The notes under the pieces: model-generated
What the model was told of the DNA's origin: nothing
The model's input: only the letters and a program-made list of their open reading frames with translations
Database searches by the model: none
Position numbers and translations under genes: made by a program
Part shown: in pieces, positions 31,547 through 46,800 of the stretch
Position numbering within the stretch: the stretch's first letter is position 1
Layout of the letters: every line of letters starts with the position of its first letter
Assembly: GCA_963995525.1 (NCBI GenBank)
Contig: OZ023211.1
Span: forward strand, 56,540,971-56,604,970
Length of the DNA stretch: 64,000 nucleotides
Origin: Escarpia spicata
Taxonomy: Eukaryota; Annelida; Polychaeta; Sabellida; Siboglinidae
Direction of reading: 5' to 3'

Positions 31547-31855
31547 ATGGCGACTGTTTACAACGTCAACAATACAAGAATGAATTCAGGCGAGCGGTAT
31601 CGTGCATCGCCGCCTGCACCCAGGGAAACATATCGGCCATCTCCGACAAGACACAATCATGACAGTGACATTTCCACAGAATCGCCGGTGCAGGTGGGAT
31701 TTAAAGAGCCGGCTAAGAACGCCGACCTGTACGGTTACAACGAACGGAAAAAGTACTTGACAGCGAAATACGGTCAGCACCAAATGCGACTCATTCGTAA
31801 AAGGCTGGCAGTTGAAGACTGGGTAGATACGGAATTGCGAAGACTTTACGATGCG
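31547..31855 (+). CDS. PPP1R14: PPP1R14 exon 1
   Basis: 103 codons from MATVYNVNN to LRRLYDA, donor GTGAGT. Includes the regulatory Thr and the start of the inhibitory four-helix domain. Confidence 0.92.
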
Positions 31856-34800
31856 GTGAGTGTGTATGATCTTATATTTGTTAATATTTCCAATCCTTGA
31901 ACTGTAGCGTATAGTGATCATTCAACCGTGACCTGCGCGATCATCCGCGTTAAATCAAGCATGACTTATTGTCACGGCCCAGCGTGCGCGCAGTAACAAA
32001 TCACAACTTCTAATGTTACATAATGTTTTACGTTGTACACCAATTAATCCGGAAGTCCAACTGTGTTACCAGGAAGGAAATTCACAGTTTAATAATCGTT
32101 TGGATTTGTTCAGCTATCGAGCTGTAGGTTCCATTCCAGTAATTAGAACATTTTGAACTTCACTGTGTTTACAAAAGGCTAATCATAAAATGTTAAGCTA
32201 TTGGCAGACGGATGTAAGTTAAGATTAGTCACCTAGTGTACTATCAGCAGAACACACCGAAAAACTGCGTCAGAAAGGGGAGTGTTCTAACAATATTTCT
32301 GTTAAATTAATTGGATTTAACATTATTTTATCATTGATTAAATTGTTTCTAGGCAATATTCTATACATGTAGAACACAAAATAAGAAAAACATTTGCCCA
32401 TTTCATATCCTTTAAATAATACTGCAAACACTTACAAATAGTGGGAATTAAAAATGTTCACGTGACTCATTAATCAGTGTTAAAATTGTTACCAGAGTTT
32501 TGGGTTGCGTCAAGCAAAGGACGTACTAGTATCGAAAATAGATTAGGCAAATGCAGGATAGTTAACCTAATTACTTTTTGATATTGAAGGGAGCTCTCCA
32601 GTTACAGGCAAAGACTAACTTTTAATTGAGTGCTATTTATTTTCACCAGTGCATGTCAGTGTACCTCACTGCCCTTAAATAAATTCTATGCTGTACGTTT
32701 CAGATACTGAACAGAAAGGACACTAGTTAACAGAGTTGGATGCAGATTATTATTTTATTATGGTGCATAATACATGTATATAGCCAACAACATGTTGTAA
32801 ATATGCCAAACACATGACACACTTCCTGCCAGCTGTGTCATAATTTACACATCAAGTCACACCTGCTTATACATGAACGCACTGTCACTACACTTAATTC
32901 AGCAACCACAGTCAGAAGCCAGGAGTTGCAGCACATCTGTGTTTAATCAGGACATGTAGATTTTTATTCGGCAGCAAATCGTTTGGGATTTTTTTATAGA
33001 GAGAGCAGTTCACTTTGGCACCCTAACTCCCCTCTCCAATGTCTCAAAGTGACACAGTGGCTGTGGGGAAGTGCAGTACACAGGCATGTATGAGAGATGG
33101 ACTTAACTGCTACTTTAGGGCTTATCTAGTACAAAGGTGGATGTAGCTAAATAGTTAGCTAGTGATAAAATTTATTTAAACAAACTACCTCAATTGTACT
33201 CCATTTTTAAGTATAAGTTTACTTATGTTCCTTGATACTAGGTGATGATAATAAAAAATAACAATATACAATTATTGAACTCTGAGTGTGTTTGAGTGCA
33301 GTTAATTTCCCTTATTTGTCCCGTTTTGTACTTACACACAGCAATGCGTTTTGAAAAACGTATATTTCATTGTGATATTTTGTTATCTTGAAACAGCTGG
33401 CTCGATTAGAATCTATGTCGATTGTGAGGAATGTGGAGAATGACTGGTCATTCATACACAGAATTTGAGTACACTGACCTTTCACCCCTTTGTACGCATG
33501 CTACCCACTGAGAGCAGACAAAGGTGCAGGTTTACCAACAACAATGTGGCTGCTTTGTCCAAATACCAGCCTGGACTGTTGTGTATGGCCATAAATGTCC
33601 AGAGTTGACCATTCAGGGTGAATATAAACTGATTGACCATTAGAATGAGGGAACTTCATAGAAACTCACTCAAGTCAGACAAAACAACCTCACCACGTCC
33701 AGGGGAGATCTTACTCAACAGGTCTTTACCCTCGTATTCTAAATGTAGGATAAGGGGATTCATACAAATATTTTAATTTTATGTCAAACAACACCCAGTG
33801 AATGTTTGTACTTTAAACATGTTTAAAAATCTACATTGTAGAAACAAAATACTGGGTACTTCTAATATGATAGATAACAAAATACATAATACCTGGTAAT
33901 TATATTTTATTTTTAAATAATAATGATCGTCATGTAAATACAATCATGAACCACACTTTTAATGTACTGGTAACAGCAATGATTTTAATAATAATAGGTT
34001 AATAATTAATTAATAATAAATTAATTAATAATAAATAAATAAATTAATAAAACAATTAAGTAATAATAAAATAATTAACTAATAATAACATAATTAACTA
34101 ATAATAACAATTAACTAATAATAACATAATTAAGATAAATGTAAACATCAATAAAAATGCTAAATGTTGCAGTAGTGAATATACTCCGCTAACCTCAAGA
34201 TTGCATAATATCCTGTAGCAGATACATGATTCAGTTTAGTGCATCCTGCGTAATGATGACTCAGGCTAATATATTTAATCCAACATCTCATATGTGTTTG
34301 TCTGACCAGGATGTAATCTGCCTGTTTAGTGCGACACCATGGTGACTGTCATTAGGAGTGAATGATGAGGTCATGCTTGCTGTTGACGTCATTAGTCTAG
34401 ATGTGTATGTGCTACAAATGCGTCTAGATGAAAGGAGAATTGTGAAGTCATGGTTATAAAAAGTGTAGCCACTGAACGTCGTCTTTGGTTGTTTGTGCTA
34501 AGTTTTTTTACATATAAAGACGGTATTAAAAGACAACTTAAAAACCGTGTGAATCCAACACACAAGGAAGTTCGTATGTTTGAGACCAAACCTTGGTTCA
34601 ATCTTCCATACACACATGAGTACATGTGTCAACAAACACTGTTTTGTTGTTCACACGCTACACATATCTACATGAACATCAGTGAAAATGCAGTGTTCCT
34701 TGTATCCTACTTGAATAATCATTCCAAATTATCAGTTTGACATTTCCGAAAATGTTATCATTGTGGGTGTGAAAAACTACATGTAGTATTTTGTTACTGT

Positions 34801-37800
34801 ATAAAAACAAATGTTGCTACAGTTGTTATGAGCCAATGAGCTTTAACCTAGATTGCTTTCTAAAGCAACATATGGCATACTTGTATTTTAGTAGACAGCA
34901 TGTCATTGAGACACATAATCTCATATATGTGTTACAACTTATATGTATTCTTACATCATGTTTTAGTTTGTAAACACCCCTGAATCTGCTTTGTAGAGAT
35001 ATGTGGTGTATAAATAAATTTGATTTGATTTACAACATATCATATAGTATTTGTTTAAACATACTTAAAGGCACAATCAATAGATCATTTGTTCCAATTA
35101 TTTATTGTTCTGTGTGAGGCAATCTTTTATTGCAGCCTTTAAAAATTTTACATTGCTTAGGCTATAAGTTTAAACAAAAATTTAATTAATTTTCAAAACT
35201 ATCATTATATTTGGCATCCTCTTTATCTCATCCTTAGCATGTCACATGACAAAGCATGTGTAACTGGGCCTTAATCAACAGAAATAAGTAAGTAAGAAAA
35301 TTAACTCTGGTCACTTTGAACTACTGGTCATGTTGTGCTATCTTCTACCGAGTCACCAGTCATTGCTTAGCCTTGACAAGCCAAGCATGTCCATTGCTCC
35401 TGGCCAACCAACATAGGTGCATTATATACAACAGGTGATTCAAAAGTCATGATTGGAACTCTTAGCATTGGGTGTATATTTAAATGCTGACAAGTTTTTC
35501 TTTGTGATAAATTAATTACTAGCGGAAGTTTGTTATCCAGAGCATTGTGGAAAAATGTTAGTTGCTAAGGTTCTGCAGTTGGTTGATCTGAATGGTCGTG
35601 ATAATTGCCCATCCTAAATGTTTATCAGATATAAGTATGATTCAGGTATGATTAAGTTCACTTCCTGGTGTTGACCTTGTTAGAATATATCTACGTCATA
35701 TGTATGTATGTATATATATTTACATATTTATATACTTACATACGTGATAATGGTAATGGAAAGTACTTGTATCAGGTAGTATCCAAAGGTTAAACATCTT
35801 TAGACTGTAAAAAACGGGTCAAAACATTTTACCCTTCATCCTCTGGCAAGCCTATTGTATAGTAATAATTCCCTCACCATTTTGACTTCTCTGTGAAGCG
35901 TGAGTGAGTTGATTCAGTAAAACTATATACATGCATTACATAATTAAAGAATTATGACACATATATAATTATAATAATACAGAGGATAGCCTATAAAAGC
36001 ACACATAGTATACTTATTTCCAATCTGGTCCTAAAAAATGGTGAATAAGTAATTTTAGTATAAAAATAAATAGTATGATTTAAAAAAATACATTTATATA
36101 CATGTATATATATATATAATTGCAAAATTTTAAATACAATAAATAGTATACGTTAAATATTAAGACGTTACGTAATGATTGTGTTCATGGCCGACCAATC
36201 TACTATATACAAAAATTTTAATCTTTTTTTTTAAAACTAATTTTAGATCGACATTGTTTTGTTTCGATTGGCAAGCTGTTCCAGTGGCATACGCCTGTAT
36301 AAAGGAAAGAAGTTTGTCCAGAACCCTTTACTCTGGGAATAACACATGCCAATTCACTGGCTCTTGTGGGGTATCTATGATGAACCATTTTAACATTTGT
36401 TCTTAAATATGCTGGTGCATTACCGTTGATTATATCAATAAAAGCAATCAGCCACACTATAGTTACAACACAAAAACTATTCCTTCACATCTAGATATCC
36501 ACCAGGTACTCATTAATACAGTGGAATTTACTCAATGTGGAGTGGTAACAATTGCTCAGTCGATCTTTGAAATACCAGCAAGATGATTCTGAACCCCAGT
36601 CTTGTCAATTGAGAATCAAACATCAGAAATCTTTGCTTAGTACAGCACATCTGTGTCCCGAATACACACTCACCCAGACATGTTTATGCCCGTCTTTTCT
36701 GACGTTGTTTTTTTGGTCATGCAAATGGCTACTCAGAATGGTGTAAAATTATGTCTGTTAGAGATCTTTCTACTGACAACAAATTGACAGCTGTTAGACA
36801 TTTTTTTTATGTGTCAATGATGTAGCAAGATTTATGTATACATTGAGATGTCATTTAGACTTTCACTACCATACTAAATTTGACATCTTTTTGATGTCAA
36901 AGACGATACCTTAAAGATAAAAATATACCATTTTCCCCACTGGGTAATATTCCATGGCGTAATATTGATAGGTCAGGAAAGGAAAATCCTCTCAGGAGCT
37001 GGTTTGGTCATATATGTAGGGAATGTAAGGATAGCGAATAGATTTGGTTTAACTGGTAAAACCAATAATGGAATTATATTCCAATAGGAGCAGGGCTAAG
37101 CCATAGACAGATTAGCCTGTCTTGAAGACAGGCAGATGACTGGCCAAGAAAGGTAATTACAACCGGTAAGACAGGGAATTTAGGGGAGCCAGCTGGCTAA
37201 TATATTAATTAATAGTTCCAAGTCTAGGGGCCCACATAACTATCACTGGCCCAATTGGTTGGGAAATAAATCGAATGAATCAGTATTAATTATATAAATG
37301 GCTTAAATGACACTGGTGTATCATTGAAAAAATCAATAACTGCCCAACAATTGCTGTGGTTGCAAGCCATGCATGAGCCATAAGGCACAGTTTTGGTTAA
37401 CTCAGTACTGGCAAAAAATATTTCTGGGTAAGGGCCTGACTGGTAGTGATGTCGAAGTATTGACCTACCCCCTACATGTACCCAGAGGTGGTAGACTCAA
37501 CATCACTTGAGGGGCTGAGACTTAATGCAGACATCTGCCCACTCCGGTGGAGCTTTGTTTATACCCCAGTAGATACATCACCTTTGGTATGCCACATATC
37601 ATCTACGTTGTTGACAGGCCACAATGGGTGCTTGTTCCTGTGTTGTTTCAACACACTGATGTGATGTTGAGTGATGTACTCCTCCCCCCCCCCACATGTC
37701 AACTGCACGCTCCGTGATCGCACTGCATTCGTTATCATGCCCCAGCACCCATGACACGACACCATGGCACAATGACCACATTGGCCTTGTACTTATCAGA

Positions 37801-40800
37801 ATGTGCTGTGTTGTGTTTGAATCATAAGCCAGAGATGTGCACTCACAGTAACCCTTTGTACACCTACTATCACCATTGTGTCTTTTCAAGTTCAGTCGTT
37901 AGTGTATTCTGTGTGAAGTTTTGTGGCATGTCATAGTACCCTAACCCTGCTCTGTACTCATTGGCACTGTGGTCCCAGTGTCAGGTGGTTTGGTGATTAG
38001 AGTACGTGACTGTCAAAAGAGACGACCAGGGTTCAGAACCACCAACTGCTGTTTTAAAACATTGGCAGACTTCTTCACTGCACATTGCCTTTGTCAGAAA
38101 CTAAATTATGTTGGTCACTTCTGCCAGAGAAAATCAAAGATTATGGACGCATGCACGCACGCATACACACACACGGGGGGGGGGAATATGTATCCTATAG
38201 TGGACTCACCATCTCTAACACAGTGTGGGTTATGAATAGCATTTGAAAGAAAAAGAAGTAAAAGCCTTGCCAGTCTTGCCACAGAGATACCAGTTCTATC
38301 CCTACTAGTAATCTGGTTGTCAATGTAGATATTTAAAATTACCATCTCCTGAGGTTCTTTCCAGATATCCAACAGGTGACATCATCCTACAGGTGACGTC
38401 ATCCTACAGGTGACATCATCCTACATGCTTAACACTGTACTACTTGGCACAACATTTGTTGTAATTTACAACTGCCAAGTGCATGGAGAGGGTGCAGGTA
38501 AATACCCTTGTTTTAATGGAGACAAAGTACACATTTGTAAGTTGCCTGCATAGACTTAAAGCCAGACTTATACAGTACCAGTAATAACAAGAACAATCAC
38601 ATGAACACAGCATGAATGTATACACCAAAGTGACAATACAGGATACAGATGCACAGTATTACAAACAGTAACCTACAATATGAAAGATAAATTGTTAATA
38701 GCTCCAAGATTAAATTTTAATAGAAAGAATTAAACTTATAATTAAATGCAAGTTTCAAATATAACTCCAACATTAGTTCTTGCTATTAAAATAACCTGCA
38801 ATGCAAGATTTGCAATGTGTTAGCTTTTCGTCTTGTACTCACTGAGATATAGTCAACATTAAATGTGTTTGAATTTAAAAAGAAAACAATTAAATGTTTT
38901 TTGTTATGATGTTACAATAGCATTTGAATAACTGTGTTAAAATGGTCAATCAACAAGTTAGACATATAATTTATGACATCTATAATATTGACTAGATTTG
39001 GTTTTAAATAGTCCTCAGTTGCTATGATACTAATATTTGAATACTACGCCTTTGATTGCTTTAGAGGATCCATAATTTACTACTGCCAAGTGCACAAACT
39101 GTGATTAATGCATGTTATTGATATTACTTCCACATAAATTAGTGTGTTGACTTGAGGCCAGTTCTATCATTTGGTGCTTCCTTGTGTTCGTTCAACCATG
39201 ACTGGAATGGAACCACTTGGCCGTAGTCACTGAACCGGAACTAGTGACAATGGCTATCTGGTGTCCTAATGATCTCCAATATGAACTGTTGAACTCTGCA
39301 ATCTCTGCTGATCTCATTGGAAACCATTGTTATGTTATTGTAGCAATTAGGGCCGTGGTTCGTTGCACAAGATAATGTATCTGTCCCTAGTCCACAAGGA
39401 CTCTCACATGGGAGAAAAGAATAAACACTTACTTCTTGTGCTGTTGTGCATGTATACTAAACTTATATAGTCATTTCAGGGGATGTTCTGAAGTGTTAGT
39501 CATAAATTTACATATCAAAGTACAGTATTTTGTAGACTTTTGAATCCACGAAGAAGTCACTCATACATTGTTCACACATTTGTGTGTATCTTCATGTGTA
39601 CAACTACATGTATATTATATTTATTACAGATTATCATAATATATTATATATGGGGATGATACAAGTATCCATGCAAACATACAAGAATGGTATACTGGTA
39701 GTTGTATTTTCCGGGACTTTTGCATGCACGACCAGTTCTGTAGGCAAGGTTGTAGGCAATAGTTGCAGCTAGATATATCCATGGAGCATGTAGTGTGCTG
39801 CTCACCGGACGAAAGCGATTGGATGCACAATTTATGCCGCTAAAAAGCGGCTGTGCGGAAGAAATTCTCGACGGTGGTAATGTCCACATGTCGTGTTCCA
39901 GAGGCATTCATGCCCCTGGAATAACTCTATTAATTAACTGTTTTGTTTCATCCTCATTAAGGATGACGTTATTTATTTTTGGCGTCACTGTTGCCGATGA
40001 CGATCCCCCAGGCGGCGTGATTCTGATTGGTCATTGCATGCGACTAAGTTGCACGTTATAGGACATATTTTAAACATGCAACTTGCATGCAATAGAAGGA
40101 CTGGGATAAATGTGTGGTTTTTTTTAATGCCTTTAATCAAGAAATTCACACAAAAACTTCACAGGAAATAATATACAGTATCTCTGAAACCAACTGAAGT
40201 GGTACTCTTGACATACTGTATTCATATTTAAGACTGGCTTTTCTCTTCTGTGATTCTCTTTTAATAAAATGATTAAACCTGGCTGACTGTTTGAGAAAAT
40301 GGAATGTGATTGAAAGGAGCATGTTTCCATTGTCTAAACTCCTCAGAGACAGGTTTGGGTGGAGTGTCTTTCTGCAGTCTTGGCAGTATACTATTTAGTG
40401 GCATTGATATGGACAATTGATCATTAATTAGTAAATAGGCAGCGGTGGAAATGCACCAAAACCTTGCATCTCTGCCAGACCCATTTTGGTGCTGTTGTGC
40501 ACAGATTTGCCTCTTGGTCAGATGCTTCTCATTTTCTTAGCATACACAGATTTGTCTACCTGGCGGATGCCTTCTGTTTGGTTTTATTTATATTACTTTT
40601 GTTTTATCACATGCTGGTTACCTGTTTGTTCATTGTACTAATTAAGATACACGTAAGCTATTGTTTCTTTGATGTGTGTTTCTAAATAATCAGGAAACGT
40701 GTGAGTTTTATATAATCCCCAAAGGTAGTTCATTGATTTATTATTGTAAGTATACTTTGCATGACTAAGAGTCATATAGGGAATACACCCCAAGCTGACC

Positions 40801-43800
40801 TGGTGGTCTTTGCGCAATGCACCTGGTAGCTTAGAACTGCATGTCCTATTTGGCATACCATGTACAAGGAAGTTGTAGCAATAGAAAGAGGCCAGGTACA
40901 TAGCACACCCATGGCATAACATTAACTCTGCTATTGAATCAAATTTTATATATACTGTAACTACACCATTATAAAAAAAAAAAAATTCAGTCTGTTCACA
41001 ACAATTATGCAGCACAGTTGGTAATCTGTCACTGATCTCATAGTTTAGCTGCCAATAGGTGCCACAGCAGTGACAAAGATATTTCTGACCAATCACAGCA
41101 ACTTTATTTATTTGTTCCTTATCATTACATCTAACACATGGCACAAAGAGGATAAGTAAGTATTTCATCTAACAATGTAAGTGACAGGTTTAGAAATTGA
41201 GGTCACTATCCTAATTAAGAGTGTGACCTTTGTTAATCTGAGCCTTAGCAAACTTGTTTTCATACAATACCAGAGCAATACCAGAGCATTGACATTATTT
41301 GGGCTGCATACATGATACATAATCCAGGTAAACATGTATCAAGTTTAGTTGGTAACTTAGTCAAATAAGAATACGTTGAAGTACTGTGTGTGTGTGTGTG
41401 TGTGCGTGCGTGTATGCATGCATGTGTGTATGTGAAATAAAACCAGAAAGTTGTGCAGTTTGTACAACTGTGGAGACAAGAAATATTTGTAATTATTATT
41501 TTACTTTGGCAAATGTTCCAGTTGGATATAGGCCAGGCTGCTTCATCGATGTCAGCATTAGGCTAAGGAAACTTTGATGTGTTTTATGTGTCCCTGTAGT
41601 GTGGGATGCAGGTATATGGGCAGAAGGACTGCGAATCAAGAGGAAAGAGGTTCCAGTCTACTGCCGTTTCAAAAAATTGGGCAGTTTTATTCATCCAACT
41701 TTTGCCTGTGTCTTTTAGAAAAGACTCAAAATATGTTGGTCCTTCTATCTGGTGCCAATGCCAGGGAAACTAACAAACCACATGCATTGGTTTGAGGTTC
41801 ATTGTAATCAGCTGTTCAGGGGTTATCCCACCAAGCACCAAGCACCACTTTTTGTACCATTGATATGAATGATAAAATAAAACCGTGAGCACTACGCCTA
41901 CACCTGCACTTGTCAGAACCTAATTTTGCCAATCAGTGCGGTATTTCGCTAGGAGCCAACAAATGAGGAACAGTAGCCCCAATTCAAGTCAGACACAACG
42001 AGTTTGTTGTGATACCAGGACCTATAAACCTCTCCTCTTCACTTCGACAGTGGCAAACAATCAAACTGAATTAAAAAAACCACCACCTTGGCAAGCTGCA
42101 GTATACATGACGCAAGTGTAGCCATTTTGGCAGCAGCGCGCCATTAGACGCAGTATGTGAAGCGTGCATGCATTATTAACACACGTATGTATATCTGAGG
42201 TCGAGCGTGGCTGTACAGAACTGACGTAAAGACGCCAAACACAGCTCGAGGCAACATGGGATGTCCGAGTAATTTCGCTGCGATGACACAAGTCAGTGTC
42301 CCATATGGGTGGGGCCAGACCACTATAATCAGTAGGATCAGCACACCAGCGCTGGCAAGCACAGCATTGTGGGACTTAATTAATTGGCAGTGCTCGTTAA
42401 TAATTAACCTTTGTGTCTTTAGTGTTTGTGGCCGACTGGGTAATTATTCGGAAAGGAGTTGTAATCATAGTGCTGTTCAGAAAGTCTCGCAAGTTTGTTT
42501 TTGGATATGGCTAAAGGGCACATGTATATAAAAATCGTGAAAAGTTACAGTCTACTGTTGCCAATGTCTTCTGTAGGCCAAATATATCTCAGACCTTTAT
42601 TCTTGGATGAGTAGTTAATGAATGAATAGGGAATTTAAGGGACAGAGTTTTCTAGGTCATTTGATTTGGTGAGCACCTATTGTGAGTAGAGACTGGTTAG
42701 GTATTAAAAGTTTACTGTTAAATGTTGCCGTAAAACTGGTTATGGGAATTTATGAAGAGCCACTCGTTCATTGTGATAAGTTCTTTATGAAGAGCCATTT
42801 ATTCATTGTGTAAAGTACTTCACAGATTGTAATTGATTGTGTAAAGTACTTTTACTATGCATTCAATATGCACATAACGTACCTTATGGAAAGCCAGTTT
42901 AAATGTATCCGTTCATTTAGTGTATAAAGTATTTCATCAATTTGTTAGGTCATTGTGTGAACCTCCTTGTGGGGAAACATTCATTCGGTGGAATACTGTA
43001 TCGGAAGTCATTCATTTATCACTCACCCACACTCACTCACTCACTCACTCACTCACTCACTCACTCACTCAGTCACTCACTCACTCACTCACTCACTCAT
43101 TCATTGAAGTAGTTCACAGAGAGCCATTCATTTATCATGCAAAGTACTTCATTCATTAAATCATTCTATAAAGTTCTACACAGAGAGCCATTCATTCTGT
43201 GAAGTACTTCACTGGTAGCTATTCACTCATTCAGTCTGTGAAGTACTTCACTTGTAGCTATTCACTCATTCAGTTTGTGAAGTACTTCACTGGTAGCTAT
43301 TCACTCATTCAGTCTGTGAAGTACTTCACTGGTAGCTATTCACTCATTCAGTCTGTGAAGTACTTCACTGGTAACTATTCACTCATTCAGTCTGTGAAGT
43401 ACTTCACTGGTAACTATTCACTCATTCAGTCTGTGAAGTAGTTCACTGGTAGCTATTCACTCATTCAGTCTGTGAAGTACTTCACTGGTAGCTAATCACT
43501 CATTCAGTCTGTGAAGTACTTCACTGGTAACTATTCACTCATTCAGTCTGTGAAGTAGTTCACTGGTAGCTGTTTACTCATTCAATCTATGAAGTACTTT
43601 ATCTGGAGCCACTTCAGTCATATTGCAGTATTCACGACTGACAAGACTTGTGGTTAGCTGTGTTGACATAATACATCAACTGAGAGTATGTTTGTCAGTT
43701 TCTGTCGATTGTTTAATGAACTTTAATTAGGAAGTTACAGTCCTTTGTTTTATTCTCCCCTGCAGCATTCAGCAGCCACCCTAGAATCATCTACAAATCT

Positions 43801-46800
43801 TGATGTTATTTAATTTATTTAGGATGCCTACAGCACTTCCTGTTGCCTGGAAGCCATTCAGTTAATCAGTCAATCTATCAATCAATCTGTCAATCAATCA
43901 AACACTCATTCAATGCTTTTGTTTTAAACTTAATATATGTTGTGGACAATAACTCCATCGAATTATATATATACGTCAAGACAAGTATGCTTTGTATATG
44001 TTGTAATACAAACTAGCTTGTATCCATGGCGCAACAAGCCACTTGTTTACACTAGTGCCATCTGGTAGATTGATCATCACTTAATTATCTCAGGTAGGAG
44101 GAAGGCCCTCCAGATAACCTCATCGAAAAAGCTATTACTAAAAATTCACAAGCATTGTGGTTGATTTAATATGCAATTTGGCATAAAGCAAATTATATGC
44201 CCACTATGAAAAGATGTTTGTACATGTTTTTAGTCTGCCACTGAAAAAACAAAAATGATTTGTAATAAAACACAACATATTTTCTTAAATGTATGCATTT
44301 TATTAATTGTACTTGAGCTAAAAGCATCAGTCAAAAATTTCTATGCAAACGTGGAAACTCGAGGGGTATGTTTTGGGTCTAAAACCCAAAATCAATCTGA
44401 GTTTGCACCTCATTGTTGCAATTGATTCAGTCTCTCTTGCTGTACCCTTGTTGGCCAATATGAAAGACAAGACAAGAACATCATTTGTGTGTCACTACCA
44501 TGGCAATAGGTACGCCATAAAGTCAGATTTGTTGTCGTCACACTGACAATAAGTGCCAGAGTTCTCCTTAATTGGGTGATATTTGTTGACTGTTGCCATG
44601 GGAATGTGTTTGGACGTTGTAAGAGAAATAAACTCGGTGTTGCTCTGCATGATCTGGCTCCAGTCCAAGGCCGTAGTATCAGCCATACGACTGAAAGGGA
44701 GAGAGGAGATCACCTTCTAATTGACAGTTGCATCTGGCCAAGGATTGTTTGCAGTGTGTGCTATAAAGACTTGCTCAAATCAAAGTGCCAATACCACTGT
44801 TTATGAGTTACTGGTTTGTTGAAACAAAGAGTCCTGAGGACGATGAATCAATGACACGAATGATCTACTGATTACATAAATGCTAGCAATGCGTGAACAT
44901 GATTAAAAGCAAGATCGATACAAATCTCTGACGACTGATAAAAACTTGTTGGACTCAAAGGCTTCCTTGTCTACTTGCCATGTGGAGTTTTTCTTTTGGA
45001 TGGCATTGTTGTTAAAAACATGTAACTTATAGTTGTAGCCATTGTTGGCAGAGTGGGCCACAAAAACATGCTCAGATCAAAGCATGTGTTTCAGTGCTTA
45101 TGGGCTGCTGGTTTATTGAAGCAAGCTCGTTTATAGTTACTGGCGGCAGTATCACTGCAAACCTGCATGCAACCCTACAGACAGGCCTACCATGGCACCT
45201 AAAGGGAAAACTGTGACATTGAACTCTTGAAATGTCTTATTTTATATTCTATTCATAACCTACCATAATTTTCATGGTATTATAAGTGATTAAGTTTTTT
45301 TATTTTTATTTTTTAATCAATGTATTACTGATGTTTAACCTTTAATCTAGACACAAAACTATACCATGTCCTAATATGTAACTGTATTTCTTTAGTTCCT
45401 TAGCAGACAACCACTTTCATTTATTAAACAAAAACACCTATTCATGTATATACTATTCACCTTGTTCCAGTTGAATGTACTGTTTTAATGTTATGTTGTA
45501 ATTTTATGGTATAAGGAACCTGATTGATATAATGGTGACTGTCCAGGTGGTCCTTGACATAAGCCTCTTGGGGTTTCCAGAGGATCTCCAAGCCTCTTGG
45601 GGTTTCCAGAGGATCTCCTTGGTTGCAGTATTGTTTTTTGTAATCCATTGTATATATATTCAGAAATGTGTATTGTGACCGAAATAAAGTTCTATTCTAT
45701 TCTAACTGATGCCTTTAAAACAGTAAATATGTGGTATGCTAACATGTTTGCATACCACTTTGCCACTGATGTCCAGCCTGAAGACCTCCAAGGCCGCCTT
45801 GATTGCATTTGTGTTGATGAAAGAGACGGCGTAGCAGAATGGATCTTTTTTTAACAACCAGTGACAACCAGTTTGGTTTTAAAAAGAAGCATGGCATTGA
45901 CATGTGCATTTATGTACTAAAAGAAGTTATTGCTAAATATCAAGCGTTAAATAGCTGTTTGTTTATGCGTTTTTTCTTGATGCCTCTAAGGCTTTTGATA
46001 TATAAATCGTACCATACTTTTCAAATAGCTAATTGACAGAGGTGTTCCGAGTCACATTGTTAGAATTCTAGCGTTTTGGTATGCGGACAATGTGTAAGAT
46101 GGGACGGTCACGTGTCTGATAGCGTTTATGTAAGTAATTGAGTTAAACAAAGAGGTAGATTATCACCCTGTTTGTTAAGTGTTTACATGGATCGTTTATC
46201 CACTGTACTGAATGGGTGCAATGTAGGATATATTTGTGTAAATAATATTATGTATGCTGGTGATCTCGTAGTTTTTGTACATCCAGCAGTGATCAATATG
46301 GATTATCTCATGACATAAAGTACAATGCCAAAAAGAGTATGGTGATGATAATTAATTTCCAAGTTTTATGCTCGGTAACGACAAACTATATGAGGCAGAA
46401 TCTGTAAAATATTTGAGTCGTATAATTTCAAATAGTATGCTAGATGACAATGTAATGTCTAGACAGTGTTGCCAGTTACATGCACAAGGCAACATTAGAT
46501 TATAAGAAAATTTCATATGTGTTCAAATGATGTAAATAAAACATTGTTTACTACTTTTTATTCACCTATGTATACTGCCCATCTGTGGTGGAATTTTCAT
46601 AACTATACTATATGAAATTGTATGTATCTTACAACGATATATTCCGAATGGTGTTAGGTTATGACAGATATTGTAGTGCTAGTGAAATGTTTGTTTACAA
46701 TAATATACCTAACTGTGCTGCTGTTATTAGAAATTTGACATATAGATTTATATGCCGACTGCAGTTCTCAAAGAATATCTTGATCTGTAGCATTATTAAC

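Noticed and set aside
37599..37889. Overlapping frames on both strands around a C/G homopolymer
   Set aside because: Short, low-information frames without splice or family support.
40638..41168. 176-residue minus-strand open frame in PPP1R14 intron 1
   Set aside because: Includes a poly-Phe run from a T homopolymer, scattered Cys and Tyr with no domain pattern, and no splice partners. Likely chance.
43199..43441. 80-residue repetitive open frame (VKYFTGSYSLIQS repeats)
   Set aside because: Read-through of the 39-bp minisatellite.
43199..43612. Regularly spaced repeats resembling a CRISPR array
   Set aside because: Animal DNA; the units are contiguous tandem copies without unique spacers. 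The same holds for the 22561, 56211 and 60614 arrays.
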